From: Smittia aterrima
Taxonomy: Eukaryota > Arthropoda > Insecta > Diptera > Chironomidae
Assembly: GCA_033063855.1 (NCBI GenBank)
Contig: CP093831.1
Coordinates: 7,378,001 to 7,442,000 of the forward strand
Direction: 5' to 3'
DNA: 64,000 bases
Shown here: positions 13,069-25,407 of the stretch, in pieces
Position numbering within the stretch: the first letter of the stretch is position 1
Layout of the letters: each line of letters starts with the position of its first letter
The notes under the pieces: model-generated
Databases searched by the model: none
What the model saw: only the letters and a program-made list of their open reading frames with translations
What the model was told of the DNA's origin: nothing
Translations under genes and position numbers: made by a program

Positions 13069-16000
13069 CTCTCTTCGTTCTCGTCTTCAGCGAAAAAAAC
13101 CGTCAAGCTCGTATCTCTCCCAAGTCGAGGCGAGTTCTTTTAAATGAAACATTTTATTACATTAATAGATTTTTTTAAAAGAAAACGAGAAGTCAGAAAA
13201 ACGTGACTCTCAACATTCAATTTTTTTGTTTTGTGACTATGATTAAACGACGATCTCAAAGAGAAGGAAAGAAGTTGGAGAAGTAAAAAAAACACAAGGC
13301 GATCGCTAAGAAGAAACGAGATTGAATTCAAAAGCGAGGAGAAGAACAAAAAGATCACTTAGGCAGCGAGTAAATTCCGATTTTATTGAATAAGAGAGAA
13401 GAGTTCGTTTCTGGGATTCCGAAAAAAATATCTTTCGATTTCAATTTATGATTTTAAATTATGACACTTTTCTTTGATATATTCATTTGTTTCGTGTTTA
13501 TTCCAAATCGCGGCGAACGAGATAGAGAGAGAAAGATTTGAATATATTTCATGAAATGTCGAAATGATCTCGAAAGAATCCCCGGAGTCGATGAAGAAGA
13601 GAAGGAAAAAAAAAGTTCTCATCCATTTATTATTAATCTAATTTCGGAATTTCTCGAGCTGACGAGCCTGAGAGGAGATACAGGCGAACGCTGAGTGTAG
13701 AAGGAAAGCGAGAAACTGCTGTAATGTATAGTCGGACTTTAACTTCTTTTTCGGGTTTATTGATTTGAAATTAGAACGCGTTCTTTTTGTAAATATCATT
13801 TGATTTAATTATTTCGAAGATGCTTCGCTCTCCTCACATCAATTTCCATGATTTCACCGATAGCTGTAAATAATATTTATGAAATCTGATTTCCGAAAGA
13901 GCCGCGCGGAGAGAGAGAGCGATCGCACGAAAATAAAAATGGGTAGTCGAGGTCTTTAACAACAATTGAAGTACAGTGATTCATAGGATAATTACAGGGG
14001 GAGTTGGCGGGTATTCAAAATATTTATTTCATAAACGATCATGAAATTGAGCTCCAGCGTCCCGCTCCACACTGTAATTGTCTCACTCGCTCGCTGATCC
14101 CACGAGAAGAATGAAAAACCAATTTTTAAACATTTGAAAAGACTTTTTTCACGAGATATACATAAACATACAATTAATTAATCCAATTGCGGCTAAAGAA
14201 ACGAACTTTGTGTATTTACATATTAAGATTAAGTTAAAGCAAAATCTTTTAATCAACTCTCTTTTAACATCCTTAGACATTTAGGACTTATTAAATTATG
14301 TAATTTTATTGCCTCGTCGTTCTTCGATTGCTGCTTGCGAAGTTGTTTTGTTCTCTTCTTCTTCATGATGTCATGCAAGGAAATCGTAATTTTATTCAGT
14401 CAAAGAGAAAAACATTTTCGTTTTTAATGAAAGCAAGAAACTTCTTTTAAAAAAATTGTAATTATGAAGAGACCTCGAGTTTAATTAGCATTTAGCCAAA
14501 ATTTTGCTTCGCCCGAAAGCCCTTTCAAAGATAACGAGAACTTGATAAAGAGGAGCGAGAGAGGGGGAGAGGGACGGGAAGTGATGAGACGAAATGCACA
14601 AATGAATTTTCACGCAAACATTCGACTTTGAAGTGGAATATTTGCGATCTTCTATACAAAGAATCAAGGGAAACGTTCATGTTCTTTGCGATTCCCAAAA
14701 ATCGAGTGACGTGCTGTGCGAACATTCTTCAATATTAAACGTGAACTGCTCGAGAAATTCGCTTACATAACATTTTACTTTGTGCCTTGAAATATTTCAC
14801 TGATAAAGAAACTTTAATCTCGGAAAGATTTCAGCATTCTTGTGCATTCTGTTCCCATCATCTTCGTTCTTAAGCCTCTCCTTTTCGAGCTCCAAACAAA
14901 GAACTGAATGAATCGAAGCAAAGAAAAAAAAAGTTTCAAACAATTTTTTGTGTAATTTTTTTTAAAGATTTCTGCTGTGCAGAAAAAGAGAAATTTTTAC
15001 TTAGTGCTGTAGTTTTATGTTTTTTTTTTGGAAAAGAAGTAAAGAAAAATAAATTGCAGAGACCGTAATCGTGGATTTCTCATATCTAGCTCGTTCGGGT
15101 GAATTATAGTGCTGCTGACTATTTTTGTAAAACACAAACGACACTTTTTGAAAGAAGCAAAATCAAAATGAAGAAAAGTGAGGAAAACATTTTTTTATTA
15201 AAGAATTAAAGAAGCGAAGTAAACGTAGCGAACAAAACTTTGTTTCATTTAATACAATAAACAATTGTGATCGATTTTATAAGAAAGATAGGCGATTTTA
15301 CTCGCGAAACAAACGAAAAAAAAACGAGCGCATACACAATAAACAATTTGAGCAGAAACAATTGCAAGCTGTCATGAGGAATTTGAATTATTGGTCCATG
15401 CCACAATTTTAAATACATGTTTCTGCAATAGATAAAACAGACCAGCAAGACAGAACATAAAAAGGAAATTAATGTGCAGTGATTTTTCCCAAGCTCACGT
15501 GTCGCTTCCCTTTTCATGTTTTCTGCTGTTAATCACACTACGAATGGGGAACTTTCACATATTGAACGTGGTTGGAGCTGTTGGAGCTGTTAAGTATTCT
15601 TAAAGCTCAGCAGCTTCCGAGAGCGATCTCAATCCATCGTAATGCGTGAAACTTTTCCAATCGCTCAAGTATTATTCACTTGCACACACACGCAGCACGT
15701 AATTTCTATTAATCAACCCGATTTCTGCTGGCATTATTACACGCATATTGAGTTTATGTAGAGTTTTGTTTTTTTGTTTGATTGAGTCATAAAATTAAAG
15801 CTGAGAATGAAATCGTGAAAAGAACGAACAAAGCTGTCTCGTAAAAATAAAAAATTAAAATGTGAACCAATAAACATGAACAAGTTTAAGGAAAAGAATT
15901 GTGACTAGAAACTAATTTAACAAATTATACTTAAAGGAAAACAATTTTGTGTTTTTGCTTATTTTCTACAATCGAATTTGTGAGAAACGAAGCTGACGAA

Positions 16001-18491
16001 TAAAATACGAAAAATTATTGAAAAAATGAAACAAAAAGTTTATTTTTTTATTTTCGACTTCTCTTCATTTATTAAATAGGTTAGCAGCGGTCGAGAGTGA
16101 ATTAGATTCCGTTTCGCATTTCGTCGATTTTGGGAGGGAAAATTATTTTCGTGGCAGAAGCAGCAGCTACGTCAAGCAAGAAGAAAAGAGTTGACTGAGT
16201 TTTTGGTTCTCATACCACCTGTAATTCACAATTTATACTCAAGAGAAGAAGAAAAAGCAGATGTTTCCGTAACGTCAATAACGAAAGGCGAACGTAAAAA
16301 ACATCTTTAAGTTGATTCTCTTTAAGACGCTTTTTATAAAATATCTGCTGCTGCTGTCTTGCTTTTTCCTTCTTCAAATGCTTGGCCTGATGTGCACGGC
16401 AAAGAGAAATGTGGAAAGAAACGAACAAAAAATTGGGTTTCTATCACTCTTTGCATTAAAGTCTTTTGCGCATCAAAACTTTTAAGTAGGAAATTTCCAA
16501 TCTCGACTGGCTTCTCTCCTAGCTCTCCCTCGGTCGTCTTCTCTAAGATTAAATTTATTTCTTCATTTCAGTTTGTTCGTGTTTTAATCCTTTCGTTATG
16601 CTATTGAGTCGAGCAACGAAGCTGACTGAACCAAGGCGAGAAGTGTTTGCATTTTATATCGCATGCGATTTGGTATTTTTATGTGTTTTTTATGCTCGCC
16701 TCTCGACTTATGCATGACATTAGCAGCTTTGTGCAAATGAAATGCCTCGGTTTCTTCTTTTTTATGAACTCTTTGGGGGCGACAGTTCAAGCAATTTGCA
16801 CTTCTAATGGTACAAAAATGCAGAGAGAGCTTCTCTTTTTGTTTGTCGCTTATTTTCTTAGGAAGATGACGACAATCGTCATGGGAAGCGTCAACTGAGA
16901 TTCGTTTGAGGGTGTATTGAAATGTTTGATAACTAAGTGATTTAAGTATTTGCATTTTAAAGGATTAGGCGCTCCCATGATTTACGAATAAATCGCAATC
17001 TTGAGGTGATAATAGGATTTAATTTTTTACGACGACTTTAACTGTGGGAAAATATGGATTTGGTTGTTTTTGGATCACCGCACACAAAAACGAGACAGCG
17101 ACGAACGCCGATGGAAAGAAATTTATTAATAAGCTCAATAAATATTTCAGATTTATTCAAATGAGCAACTCAAATTATTAAGTTGTTAACAATCGGCGTG
17201 AATGATTTTTCGTTCGCCGTGTGATTTTCTGATTTTGGTTCCGAAATAAAGAAGCGACACAAGAAAAAATATTTAAAGAGTTGGTCGAATCACGACGGGT
17301 GTCTGCCCATTTGTGACGTAATTGAGAGTCGCGCTTGTCGTTTATTGAATTAAAAACTCATCTCATTTATGAATAAACTGTCATAACTCGAAAATTTATG
17401 TCGCACAAGTCGTTATTAATATTTTTCGCGTATACGATTAATAATACAAATCACATCGTGACTATTAAGTTCATAAACATTTTCTCTCTCTTGTATCGCT
17501 TGCAAAACTGCGCTACTAAATAACCATTTGATGACTTCTTGAACAGCAAAAGACTTCATGCCCATTTCATTAGACTTTTCTTCTGTGCAATTTTCACATT
17601 GTTGTAATAATTCCTGCTGCATCGCTTTGCCGTTCTCTCAGCAAAGAGCAATTTGTGTTATAATTAACATGTCTCGATTATTGCGCCATTATAATATTTC
17701 CATCTTTGTAATGTTGAAAATATCCACCAGCATAGATTCGAGTCAGCGATAATGATCGTACATAATCGAGAACACATTAAAGGAATCGTCGCCACGTTTT
17801 CCGCATCAAGCGCTTTTGTTCTGTGTGGTTACTGCATTGGCGATAAGAATTTTACAAGATCGCAGGAATTTCTTTATCGAGATATTCGATAAAACCATTT
17901 TCGATCGCAAACTTGTTGATCGCCTTTTCTAATTTTACTCTGTCAATCAATTTTAACAAAAGAAGCAACAGTCGAATGTTTTTAGGATCCCATCACAAAC
18001 CAGAGTAGCATCTGCTGAAATAATCTTTTAGGAAAATATCTCAATTGTTGCTCTAGTTCATCGGAAGAACATGATGAGACTCATGAGAATTCGGCTAGCG
18101 ATGCAAATATTATCCTTGGGCTTTGAAAATGATGTTCAACTACGACATCCAGAGCAATGCAATGTCAATTCTTCGCGCGATGTATAAAGAGACCATTCCA
18201 GCTCGTTGTCGATTGGACAATGAAGACGCTGAGAACCGGCAGAAGGCGATCATGGAGCAAACTGTTGTTCTTCCACCCCACGCAAACGTCGTTTTAATTC
18301 CGGATTCTCTTGCGATCAAATTCCTAATTTGCAAAAAAAAAAGCTCTTAAAAATATTCGTAACGGCCGTTGCTATTTCAAAAGAGCTTTCGATAACATTT
18401 GAATTGTTCAAAGCTCACAGCAGACAGACAAATAAACTTTTGCGTGACATCAAAACAATCGCTTCGTTTTGTGTTGCGAAAAAAATTCAAA
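13069..18491. other. Delta 3' UTR and intergenic region
   Basis: About 5.4 kb between the Delta stop codon and the mRpS9 start. The proximal part should be Delta 3' UTR. It contains two TGTAAATA octamers (13798 and 13865) and a possible AATAAA at 13932, but the true cleavage site cannot be fixed because AATAAA is common in this AT-rich DNA. The central part (about 14000-17400) holds nothing recognisable. From about 17410 to 18350 base composition rises and several short open frames appear; they are described as a finding, since no family was recognised. Confidence 0.55.
13798..13872 (+). promoter_or_regulatory. Two Pumilio-type response elements in the Delta 3' UTR
   Basis: TGTAAATA occurs at 13798-13805 and again at 13865-13872, 730-805 bases after the Delta stop codon. 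Both fit UGUANAUA, the core bound by Pumilio-type PUF domains. The match is seen; function is inference, because the same octamer occurs elsewhere in this AT-rich window (for example in the pum upstream region near 40860 and after the takeout-like gene near 62285), and it is not certain the Delta transcript extends this far. Confidence 0.3.
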
Positions 18492-21400
18492 ATGTTAAAA
18501 TTAGCAAAATCAGCTCAAAGTCAATGGCATCTTGGCCGGATGATAACAAATCCGGTAAATAAAGTGACATTCAACATCGTGCGCTAAAAATTCTTATGAA
18601 TCCTTTCGTGTTTTAGGTATTAAGTCAAAGTTATGCGACGGTAACGAGTTCAGGAAATGTGGATTTGAGTTCGTTCTTAAAGAAGGAGAAGACAAGTAAA
18701 GCTATGAAAGCATATTTGGAAAGAGCTCAGGATCACGATGAGTTTATGAAGACACAAAAACATGAATTCGAGATTGGGAAAAGACATTTAGCAAACATGA
18801 TGGGCGAGTCGCCGGAATCCTTTGAAGATCAAGAAACAATTGATGTAAGGTCAAGTTGAAAGAATTTATTCGATCTTACTTAATTCTTTGTTTTAGGAAG
18901 CGATTCGTTACTTGTTCCCATCAGCTCTTTACGATAAAAGAGCTAAGCCAATGATGAAACCACCAGAGGAAGTCTTCCCACAGAGAAAAGCTGCTGAGTT
19001 TGATGAAACTGGAAGACCACATCACAGCTTCTTCTATACGAGCAAACCAAACTTCTTCAAGTTCCTTCATGAAATTGTTGGACACACACTAGAGTGCAAC
19101 AAGTTTGAAGATCGAATGATTCGACAACAGAAAACACCAGATCCCGCTCTTCAACTTGATATTTCGGGAAGTACCTGGTTGTCTAAAGATCAACTTGAGT
19201 TACGTCTTGTCGAAGTTATCAGAGACATTGAATACACTAACTTCGTGAACGCCATTACTCGTCTCGCAGATCATCCTTACTCCTATCGAGTAAAAGAATT
19301 CATTGAATCGTATAGTCGGCCATTGCTTAATCAAACGATTACATTGGAAATTCCAAAGCCTCAAGTCGATCAGGATGGACGTAGCTTTATCACTGTTTAC
19401 GGTGAGTTGTGCAAGCTTTCGTCATCAGTCAATTGTAATTTAATCACCATAAATCTCAATTACTCTTCCAGAATGTCTGCGAAAAAAGGCACGCGGCATT
19501 GTTACGTTGAAAGCTCCAGGTACTGGAAAGATCTCGATCAATGGAGAGCCCATCACTTATTTCAAATACGATCAGCCTCGCGAACAGGTGAGTTTTTTTG
19601 ATTCTGGATTAAAATGCAACAGAGTGAATAGATTTTGATCTCGATGTGTTTTCATTGTCATCGGAAATGATGAAAATGTTAAAAATAGTTGACAATAGCG
19701 ATACAGTGAAGGTCGCGAAAGAAACTGATCTCATTTCAAGTTCGTGGGTGTTGATTGCCAAAATTGCTCCGGATTTAGCGCCAGATGGAATTGCGTCATC
19801 AGAGAATTCCTTTCTTTCAATCAGCTCGACATTGACATCGACACAGCTGACCGTCTAGCGACTGATAATGACGACAGAATTTATGTGAGTGCTGGAAAAT
19901 TGCGAACTCTTTCCATTCAATGTTTCGCCAATTCATCAAACAACAAAAGAATTCATTAAACGAGCTTCAGCAATTAAATTTACCGAGCGACCGCAGAGAG
20001 CTCATTACATTCGAGATTTATGAATGTGTCGTACGAGATATTCGTAATCAGACAATTAGATCGTTATCACTCCGCAAGATGAATGTCTTTTTATCAGTCG
20101 TGAGTCGTTTCAGGAATTAAAAGAAAAAAGAAACAACAATCTCTCTCACATATTCGTCAACGATCGTAGGATCTCAGCGATTTCATATCAGAACACCTGA
20201 AGTCGCAGTCTGCAATGTCGAGCGAGATTCACAATAGTTCACTGTAGACTCGTCGCTCATTTTTGTCGTAATTTTTTTTCGTGATAAATAATTTAAAGTG
20301 AATACACTTGTTGCTGAATCTCGCGTGTACACATGTAGAGCGTATAAGCTCCTATTCTTATTTTTAATTTCAATTGTGGCTTAATTCAGTCGTTATTTGT
20401 ACCTCGATCAGTGTGCTTGTACTTGGGACGCTTTAAGTTCTCCCTTCTTCATTCCATTTGAGTAAAAGCGAGTCAAGTTCAAAGCTATATTTTGCTTTTC
20501 ACTGTCGCGGACAGAATTTTTTTTTCTTCTCCAACAGAGGTTGGTGGATGTTGAAGCAAATAGTTTCGCGGCTCATTAAGCAATTTAACAAAAAAAGAGC
20601 TTCAGATTGGTTTTTGCAATTCATTTATTGACTTGGAATATATTAAAAAACCAGTCGAAAGCCATACTTCGGTACGGTGAATTGCTTCGCGGTGTAGTGC
20701 CAAAAATAATTAAAGCTTTGTGGTTCTTTTCGGTCGTTGATCATGATGTTAGCAAGTGATAGTAAAATACTCTGAGTGCTAGCTTTGCAAGCTACTTCAA
20801 TTTGTCATGCAAATCAATTCCTTGATAAGACGATGAGAAAATAACGAGAAGAAGAAGACGAATGAGCTTGACGTTTGAAGGAGCAATTTAAAAATTAACA
20901 AGAAAGAAAAAAATCTCATAATTTAAATTCCTCTCGAAAGCGCGAGCTGACTTATCTGCGAAGTTGATATTTTCTCGTGATCAAACAGGAGAAAACGAAA
21001 AAGTGATTATGCATTTCAATGAGATTTGAATCCTGAAAAAAAAAATGAATTTACTGTCAACCGATTGTTCCTAAACATAAAAGTGTTAAACGAAATTTAA
21101 ACGAAATGGAGAATTTGGGCTATAAAGAGGGTTCTGCGAAGCCAAAGCCGGCAAAGAGACGAATGAGCCGAGCTCGTGCGAGTGTCGTTGAAAATGAAGC
21201 GCTACCGCTTTCATTAGCTCCAAGGTATTTAAATTAACATATAACTTAATCAAAAGCACAGTGAGATCTCTAAAAGGAAGACTCCGAATTAGTTTCTCTC
21301 TTTGTCATTGATTAGTAAGTTCGCGTGCTTAGCGAAGAACTTTTATTATCACACGCAAAGCAAACAAACTTTTGTTTTCAATTGTAAATTAGATTTAAAA

Positions 21401-24400
21401 GCGTAACTGCACCTTCGATGGTCCGCTGGCGGCAAGATCCTGAAGCAATGATCGAGGAAGAGTATCCGTCTGAAGATTTCGAGTACATGGAAGTCGGGCC
21501 GTCACCTCCAGCTGAGAGTGCTCCTAGTACGATGTACGACAGCTTTGAAGAACCCACTTCAGACTTGAGTATTCAAATAAGTCGTGAACTCATTCGAAGT
21601 AATTTGGTAGACCAAATGAAAACACTTGGTCGAACCGGTGATATGAAACTTCTCGAAGATGTTGAGCAAGGCAATCTCGTAGCAACAAATTTGGAAGAAA
21701 TGCTGGCCGAAACAACTAAAATGGAAAGAAATATTTTATATCTATGGTCAGCTTTTGTAAAACGTTGGGATTTGCTCGAGCCTTTGATTGCCCTTGGCGC
21801 TGATATAAACTTTTGCGACTCCAATGGTTATACGGCACTTCATTTGGCTGCTTTTAGCGGATGCTTAACAAGTGTAAACTTCTTGTTAACTCATGATGTC
21901 GACGTTAATTATCAAACTAAATGCTTCACACCGCTACACTTCTCTGCATTCGGCAACTCTCCAGAGACAGCTAAAATGCTTATCAATAATGGCGCGAAAG
22001 TGATCAACGGAAACAATAATAACGTGACTAAAGCTAGTGCTGATGAATCATTACTTCACTGCGCCGTTCGTGCTAATGCAGTTGAGTGCCTCAGACTATT
22101 TATCGACGAAGGTTGTGATGTGAATCAGCTGAGATCAAATGGTACGAACGCAATTCATGTCGCTGCAGATCTTGGAAATGCACAATGCTTGGAACTACTT
22201 CTTAACGCTCCAAAAGCTGATCCTAACATTAGAATTTGCGTTCGAGAGAAAGAATCGACGGCTTTACATTTAGCTGCTGATGACGGCAATGCAGAGTGTG
22301 TTGGTTTATTGTTGGCTAAAGGAGCCGATGCGAAAGTTAAAAATCACAGGGGATTCACGCCACTTCATTTAGCAGCTCGTACGTCAAGTATTGAAGTAGT
22401 CGAACTTTTATTGCGAGATGGCAATGCCGACCCAAATGCAGAAGATTTCGATCATCGTACGCCCCTTCACGCTGCCGTCGGCAAATCTGACTCAGCATTC
22501 GATATTCTTGAGACGCTAATTTCATGGGGGGCTAATGTTAATGCAAAAGACGTTTATGGCTTCACAGCTCTACATTTGGCAGCTCTTGATGGTCTTGCGC
22601 ATTGCGTTGAAATGCTAATCTACCATGGCGCTGATGTTAGCACAAAGTCAAGAAAGGGAACGACAGCTTTAAATGTCATAAATCGAAAAACTCCGGCATC
22701 GCTTACGATGGTTAACCAAAAATTTGACGAAGCAATTACCCTGACCCACTCGCAAGACAATTCCAATCGGGAAGTTGAACTTGAACTTGATTTTCGAAGC
22801 ATCCTGCAACATTGTCACCCACGCGAGATCAGTTACTTGAACACATTCGTCGACGAGGGCAATAAGGAAATATTGCAGCATCCGCTTTGCTCTGCATTTC
22901 TCTACATTAAATGGGGAAAGATCAGGAAATATTACATCGCGCGGCTGCTGTTTTGCTTTACCTTCATTCTATTTCTAACGCTCTACGTCCTTACCGCACT
23001 CGCACACAATTGCTACAATGGAAGCAAAGAGATGGAAGACACAATTCAAGAACAAGAGCTGTGTCAAAAGCAATCCATTCTTGGCGATATGCTCCGTAAC
23101 AATCCATTCGTCATGGAGATGCAATGGTAAATAAGATGAATGAGATTAAAAATGTTTAAGATGATTGTGATTTGTGTGCGGTTTCAAGAATCAAAACAAG
23201 AATTCATTTGAATTGAATCAAAGAGAATTATTGGAGTTAGCTTAGTTTTTTTTCTTTATCTAACTCGAAGAGTTCAAACATTGCAAAAATGAACGAAATG
23301 TTAATCAAGAACGCAATTAATGATCTGTCCTAGGGAAGTGACACATCATAAAACTAGTTTTTTTTTATAACAAAACAAGAGTCCGCAAATCACAACAATG
23401 AAGCCATTCGCTTGGAACTAAATTTCAACATTATTAAAAGTTTTTTTCTTCTCCAACTGGCGCGGTTAGGTGGGTTCTAGTGGCGATAACAATGTTCGAA
23501 GTATTCCGGAAATTCTACGGCATCACCGGTTATTCATCGTTCAAGCATTATGTGCGACAAATCGAGAACATTATTGAGTGGTTTGTCATCTGTAGCGTGT
23601 TCATCATCTCGCACGTCTATACCGACCGAACTTACACATGGCAAAACCATGTTGGCGCTTTCGCTGTGCTCGTTGGCTGGACTAATTTAATGCTAATGAT
23701 TGGACAGTTGCCTGCTCTAGGCGCTTATGTTGCGATGTATACGAAGGTGCAAAAAGAGTTCGCGAAACTCTTTGCCGCTTACTCGTGCATGTTGATCGGT
23801 TTTACAATCAGTTTTTGTGTAATTTTCCCTTCATCTTCGGCTTTTGCCAATCCATTTATGGGATTCATTACTGTACTAGTCATGATGACGGGTGAGAACG
23901 ATGTAGGGATTCTCGTTAACGATCCAGATGGGAAAGATCCTCCATTCTTATTGGAATTTAGTGCACAAGTTACGTTTGTGTTGTTCGTTATGTTTGTGAC
24001 TGTTGTGCTGATGAATCTTCTCGTCGGTATAGCAGTCAACGACATTCAAGGATTAAAGAAGACAGCCGATTTATCTAAACTTGTGCGACAGACACAACTT
24101 ATTTCCTACATTGAATCAGCTTTATTCAATGGCTGGCTGCCAAATTGGTTGAGAAGCTTGTTGCATTATACTGCTCTTGTTTCACCACAAGCTTATCGAG
24201 TTGTTTTAAGCGTTCGTCCATTGAATCCAAGCGAAAAACGATTGCCACGACACATTCTTATGTCGGCTTACGAGACAGCTAAGGCAAAGAAACACACTGG
24301 AAATACTGTCTCGGCTAAGAATTCAACAATTTCATACTTTTCATATAAAAATAAATTAGAAAACAATAGCGCGACAGCATTAATGGATCGTTCCGTCGAC

Positions 24401-25369
24401 TCTGATTATTTTGAAACCGACAGCATGTGCACGCTGACGAATAAGATTGAAGAAAGCGCAGAAAAAATCGATCTACTGACGAGTGAAGTTCATGATCTGA
24501 AGACTGTTATAGGACATGATCGGAAGCTTATCGAGCAGCTTATTAAACTGCTTACTGTCAACCAACATGAAAATCCAAGTCAAATTACACAATAGCCCGC
24601 TTTTAAAGCATCCGCAGAGAGCAATTTATTTTTATATTTTGTTATCAGCAATTCCACCACTTTGCCTACAATATTAAAATTTAGATAATGAAGTAGTTGT
24701 TGATAAATATCTTTCTTATCTTTATCTCCACCAAAAAGTCTCGGCTGTAAATTAATATTCTCGAAATTCCTCTCGAAACTTTATTACAATTTGACTACAT
24801 TTTGTTGTTGAGGCTTCTGGTTAGGCCCCGCTTTGATATCCGCGACTAACTGAAACATAAATAATCGATCAAAAAAACTTTTCTCTGTGTGATAGAAATG
24901 AGAAAGTTTTTTTTATAAATTCACACAAGCTTTTGAAACGACCTGATATGTTATTAGACGAGATTTTAATAAAGAACATCAGAGAAGATCTATTCACTTT
25001 TGATTGCGCAATGATGACGTGGTTTAATCAATTTCCTTTCTTTCGAAAAAGGTTTTGTTTCCACTTATATTTAGCAACATGTTAGGCAAGATTGACGTCG
25101 AAGCGACCGTGGAAGGTGGTGGATTCTCAGGTCAAGCTGGAGCTATCCGATATGGAATCGCATTGGGATTGAGAAGCTTTGTTGACGCAGAGACTGTTGA
25201 CAAAATGAGACTCGGTGAGTTTTCTCTCTGAAACTTTCTTAATCTATTTTTATACAAATTTTCTTTATTTCGAGCAGCTGGCCTTCTTCAGAGGGATTTC
25301 CGAAGACGTGAAAGAAAGAAGCCTGGACAGGAAGGAGCTCGCAGAAAGTTCACGTGGAAGAAGCGATAA
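18492..25369 (+). CDS. mRpS9: Mitochondrial small ribosomal subunit protein uS9m (mRpS9)
   Basis: Nuclear-encoded protein of the mitochondrial 28S subunit. Six exons: 18492-18554, 18617-18844, 18897-19401, 19472-19587, 25052-25214 and 25278-25369, all phase-compatible, giving 388 residues (human MRPS9 is 396). The start gives a basic, acid-free leader (MLKLAKSAQ...GRMITNP) expected for mitochondrial import. Residues about 260-388 are the uS9 fold: GGGFSGQAGAIR at 326-337 and the C-terminal tail KKPGQEGARRKFTWKKR at 372-388, which reaches the decoding centre in uS9 proteins. The fourth intron (19588-25051, 5.46 kb) contains the whole TRPA channel gene; the other introns are 52-70 bases. An AATAAA lies 33 bases after the stop. 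The join across the long intron is supported by the family sequence PREQ followed by VLFPL. Confidence 0.94.
19588..21105 (+). other. mRpS9 intron 4, part upstream of the nested channel gene
   Basis: Donor GTGAGT at 19588. This part must hold the promoter and 5' UTR of the nested TRPA gene; no TATA box stands out. At 19630-20120 there are overlapping open frames of moderately coding-like composition, with a GTGAGT at 19885, but no family was recognised and no single frame stays open throughout. Confidence 0.55.
21106..24595 (+). CDS. pyx: TRPA-subfamily ankyrin cation channel, most like pyrexia
   Basis: Plasma-membrane cation channel of the TRPA group, whose insect members sense heat, noxious or mechanical stimuli. 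Three exons (21106-21224, 21393-23126, 23470-24595) join in phase to 992 residues; fly Pyrexia is about 956. Residues about 150-470 form nine or ten ankyrin repeats (repeated TALHLAA, TPLHLAA, GADVN patterns). Six membrane segments follow: the first near ARLLFCFTFILFLTLYVLTA, the second spanning the last splice join, then segments three to six. The pore loop reads FITVLVMMTGENDVG before segment six (FVLFVMFVTVVLMNLLVGIAV). The C-terminus has a short heptad-like helix (IDLLTSEVHDLKTVI). The gene lies inside an mRpS9 intron on the same strand. The subfamily is secure; choosing pyrexia over water witch or painless rests on length, repeat number and overall resemblance and is less sure. Confidence 0.88.
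23127..23469 (+). other. Intron of the TRPA channel gene
   Basis: Intron of 343 bases that splits a tryptophan codon in the second membrane segment. It contains one copy of a 25-base sequence (23324-23348) that recurs near 30554. Confidence 0.75.
23324..23348 (+). repeat. Dispersed 25-base repeat, copy 1
   Basis: The segment starts TCTGTCCTAG and ends AGTGACACATCA. A second copy at 30554-30578 in the same orientation matches 23 of 25 positions; the two differences are adjacent in the middle. No similarity continues on either side. It lies in a channel-gene intron and could be a relic of a mobile element end or a conserved regulatory site. Confidence 0.6.
24596..25051 (+). other. TRPA channel 3' UTR and end of mRpS9 intron 4
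   Basis: This stretch carries the 3' UTR of the nested channel gene; candidate poly(A) signals are ATTAAA at 24673 and AATAAA at 24968. The mRpS9 acceptor AAAAAG ends at 25051, preceded by a pyrimidine-rich tract. On the minus strand, 24784-24849 reads as a possible short terminal exon (see findings). Confidence 0.6.
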
Positions 25370-25401
25370 ACAATCCAATAACAACTTTGTACTGAAGCAG
25401 A

Positions 25402-25407
25402 AATAAA
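25402..25407 (+). terminator. mRpS9 poly(A) signal
   Basis: A canonical AATAAA lies 33 bases after the mRpS9 stop codon, which would give a very short 3' UTR, as is usual for insect ribosomal-protein genes. Confidence 0.65.

Noticed and set aside
16596..16955. A 119-codon minus-strand open frame downstream of Delta, with an 83-codon frame on the other strand
   Set aside because: Neither frame resembles a known protein and both have random-like composition.
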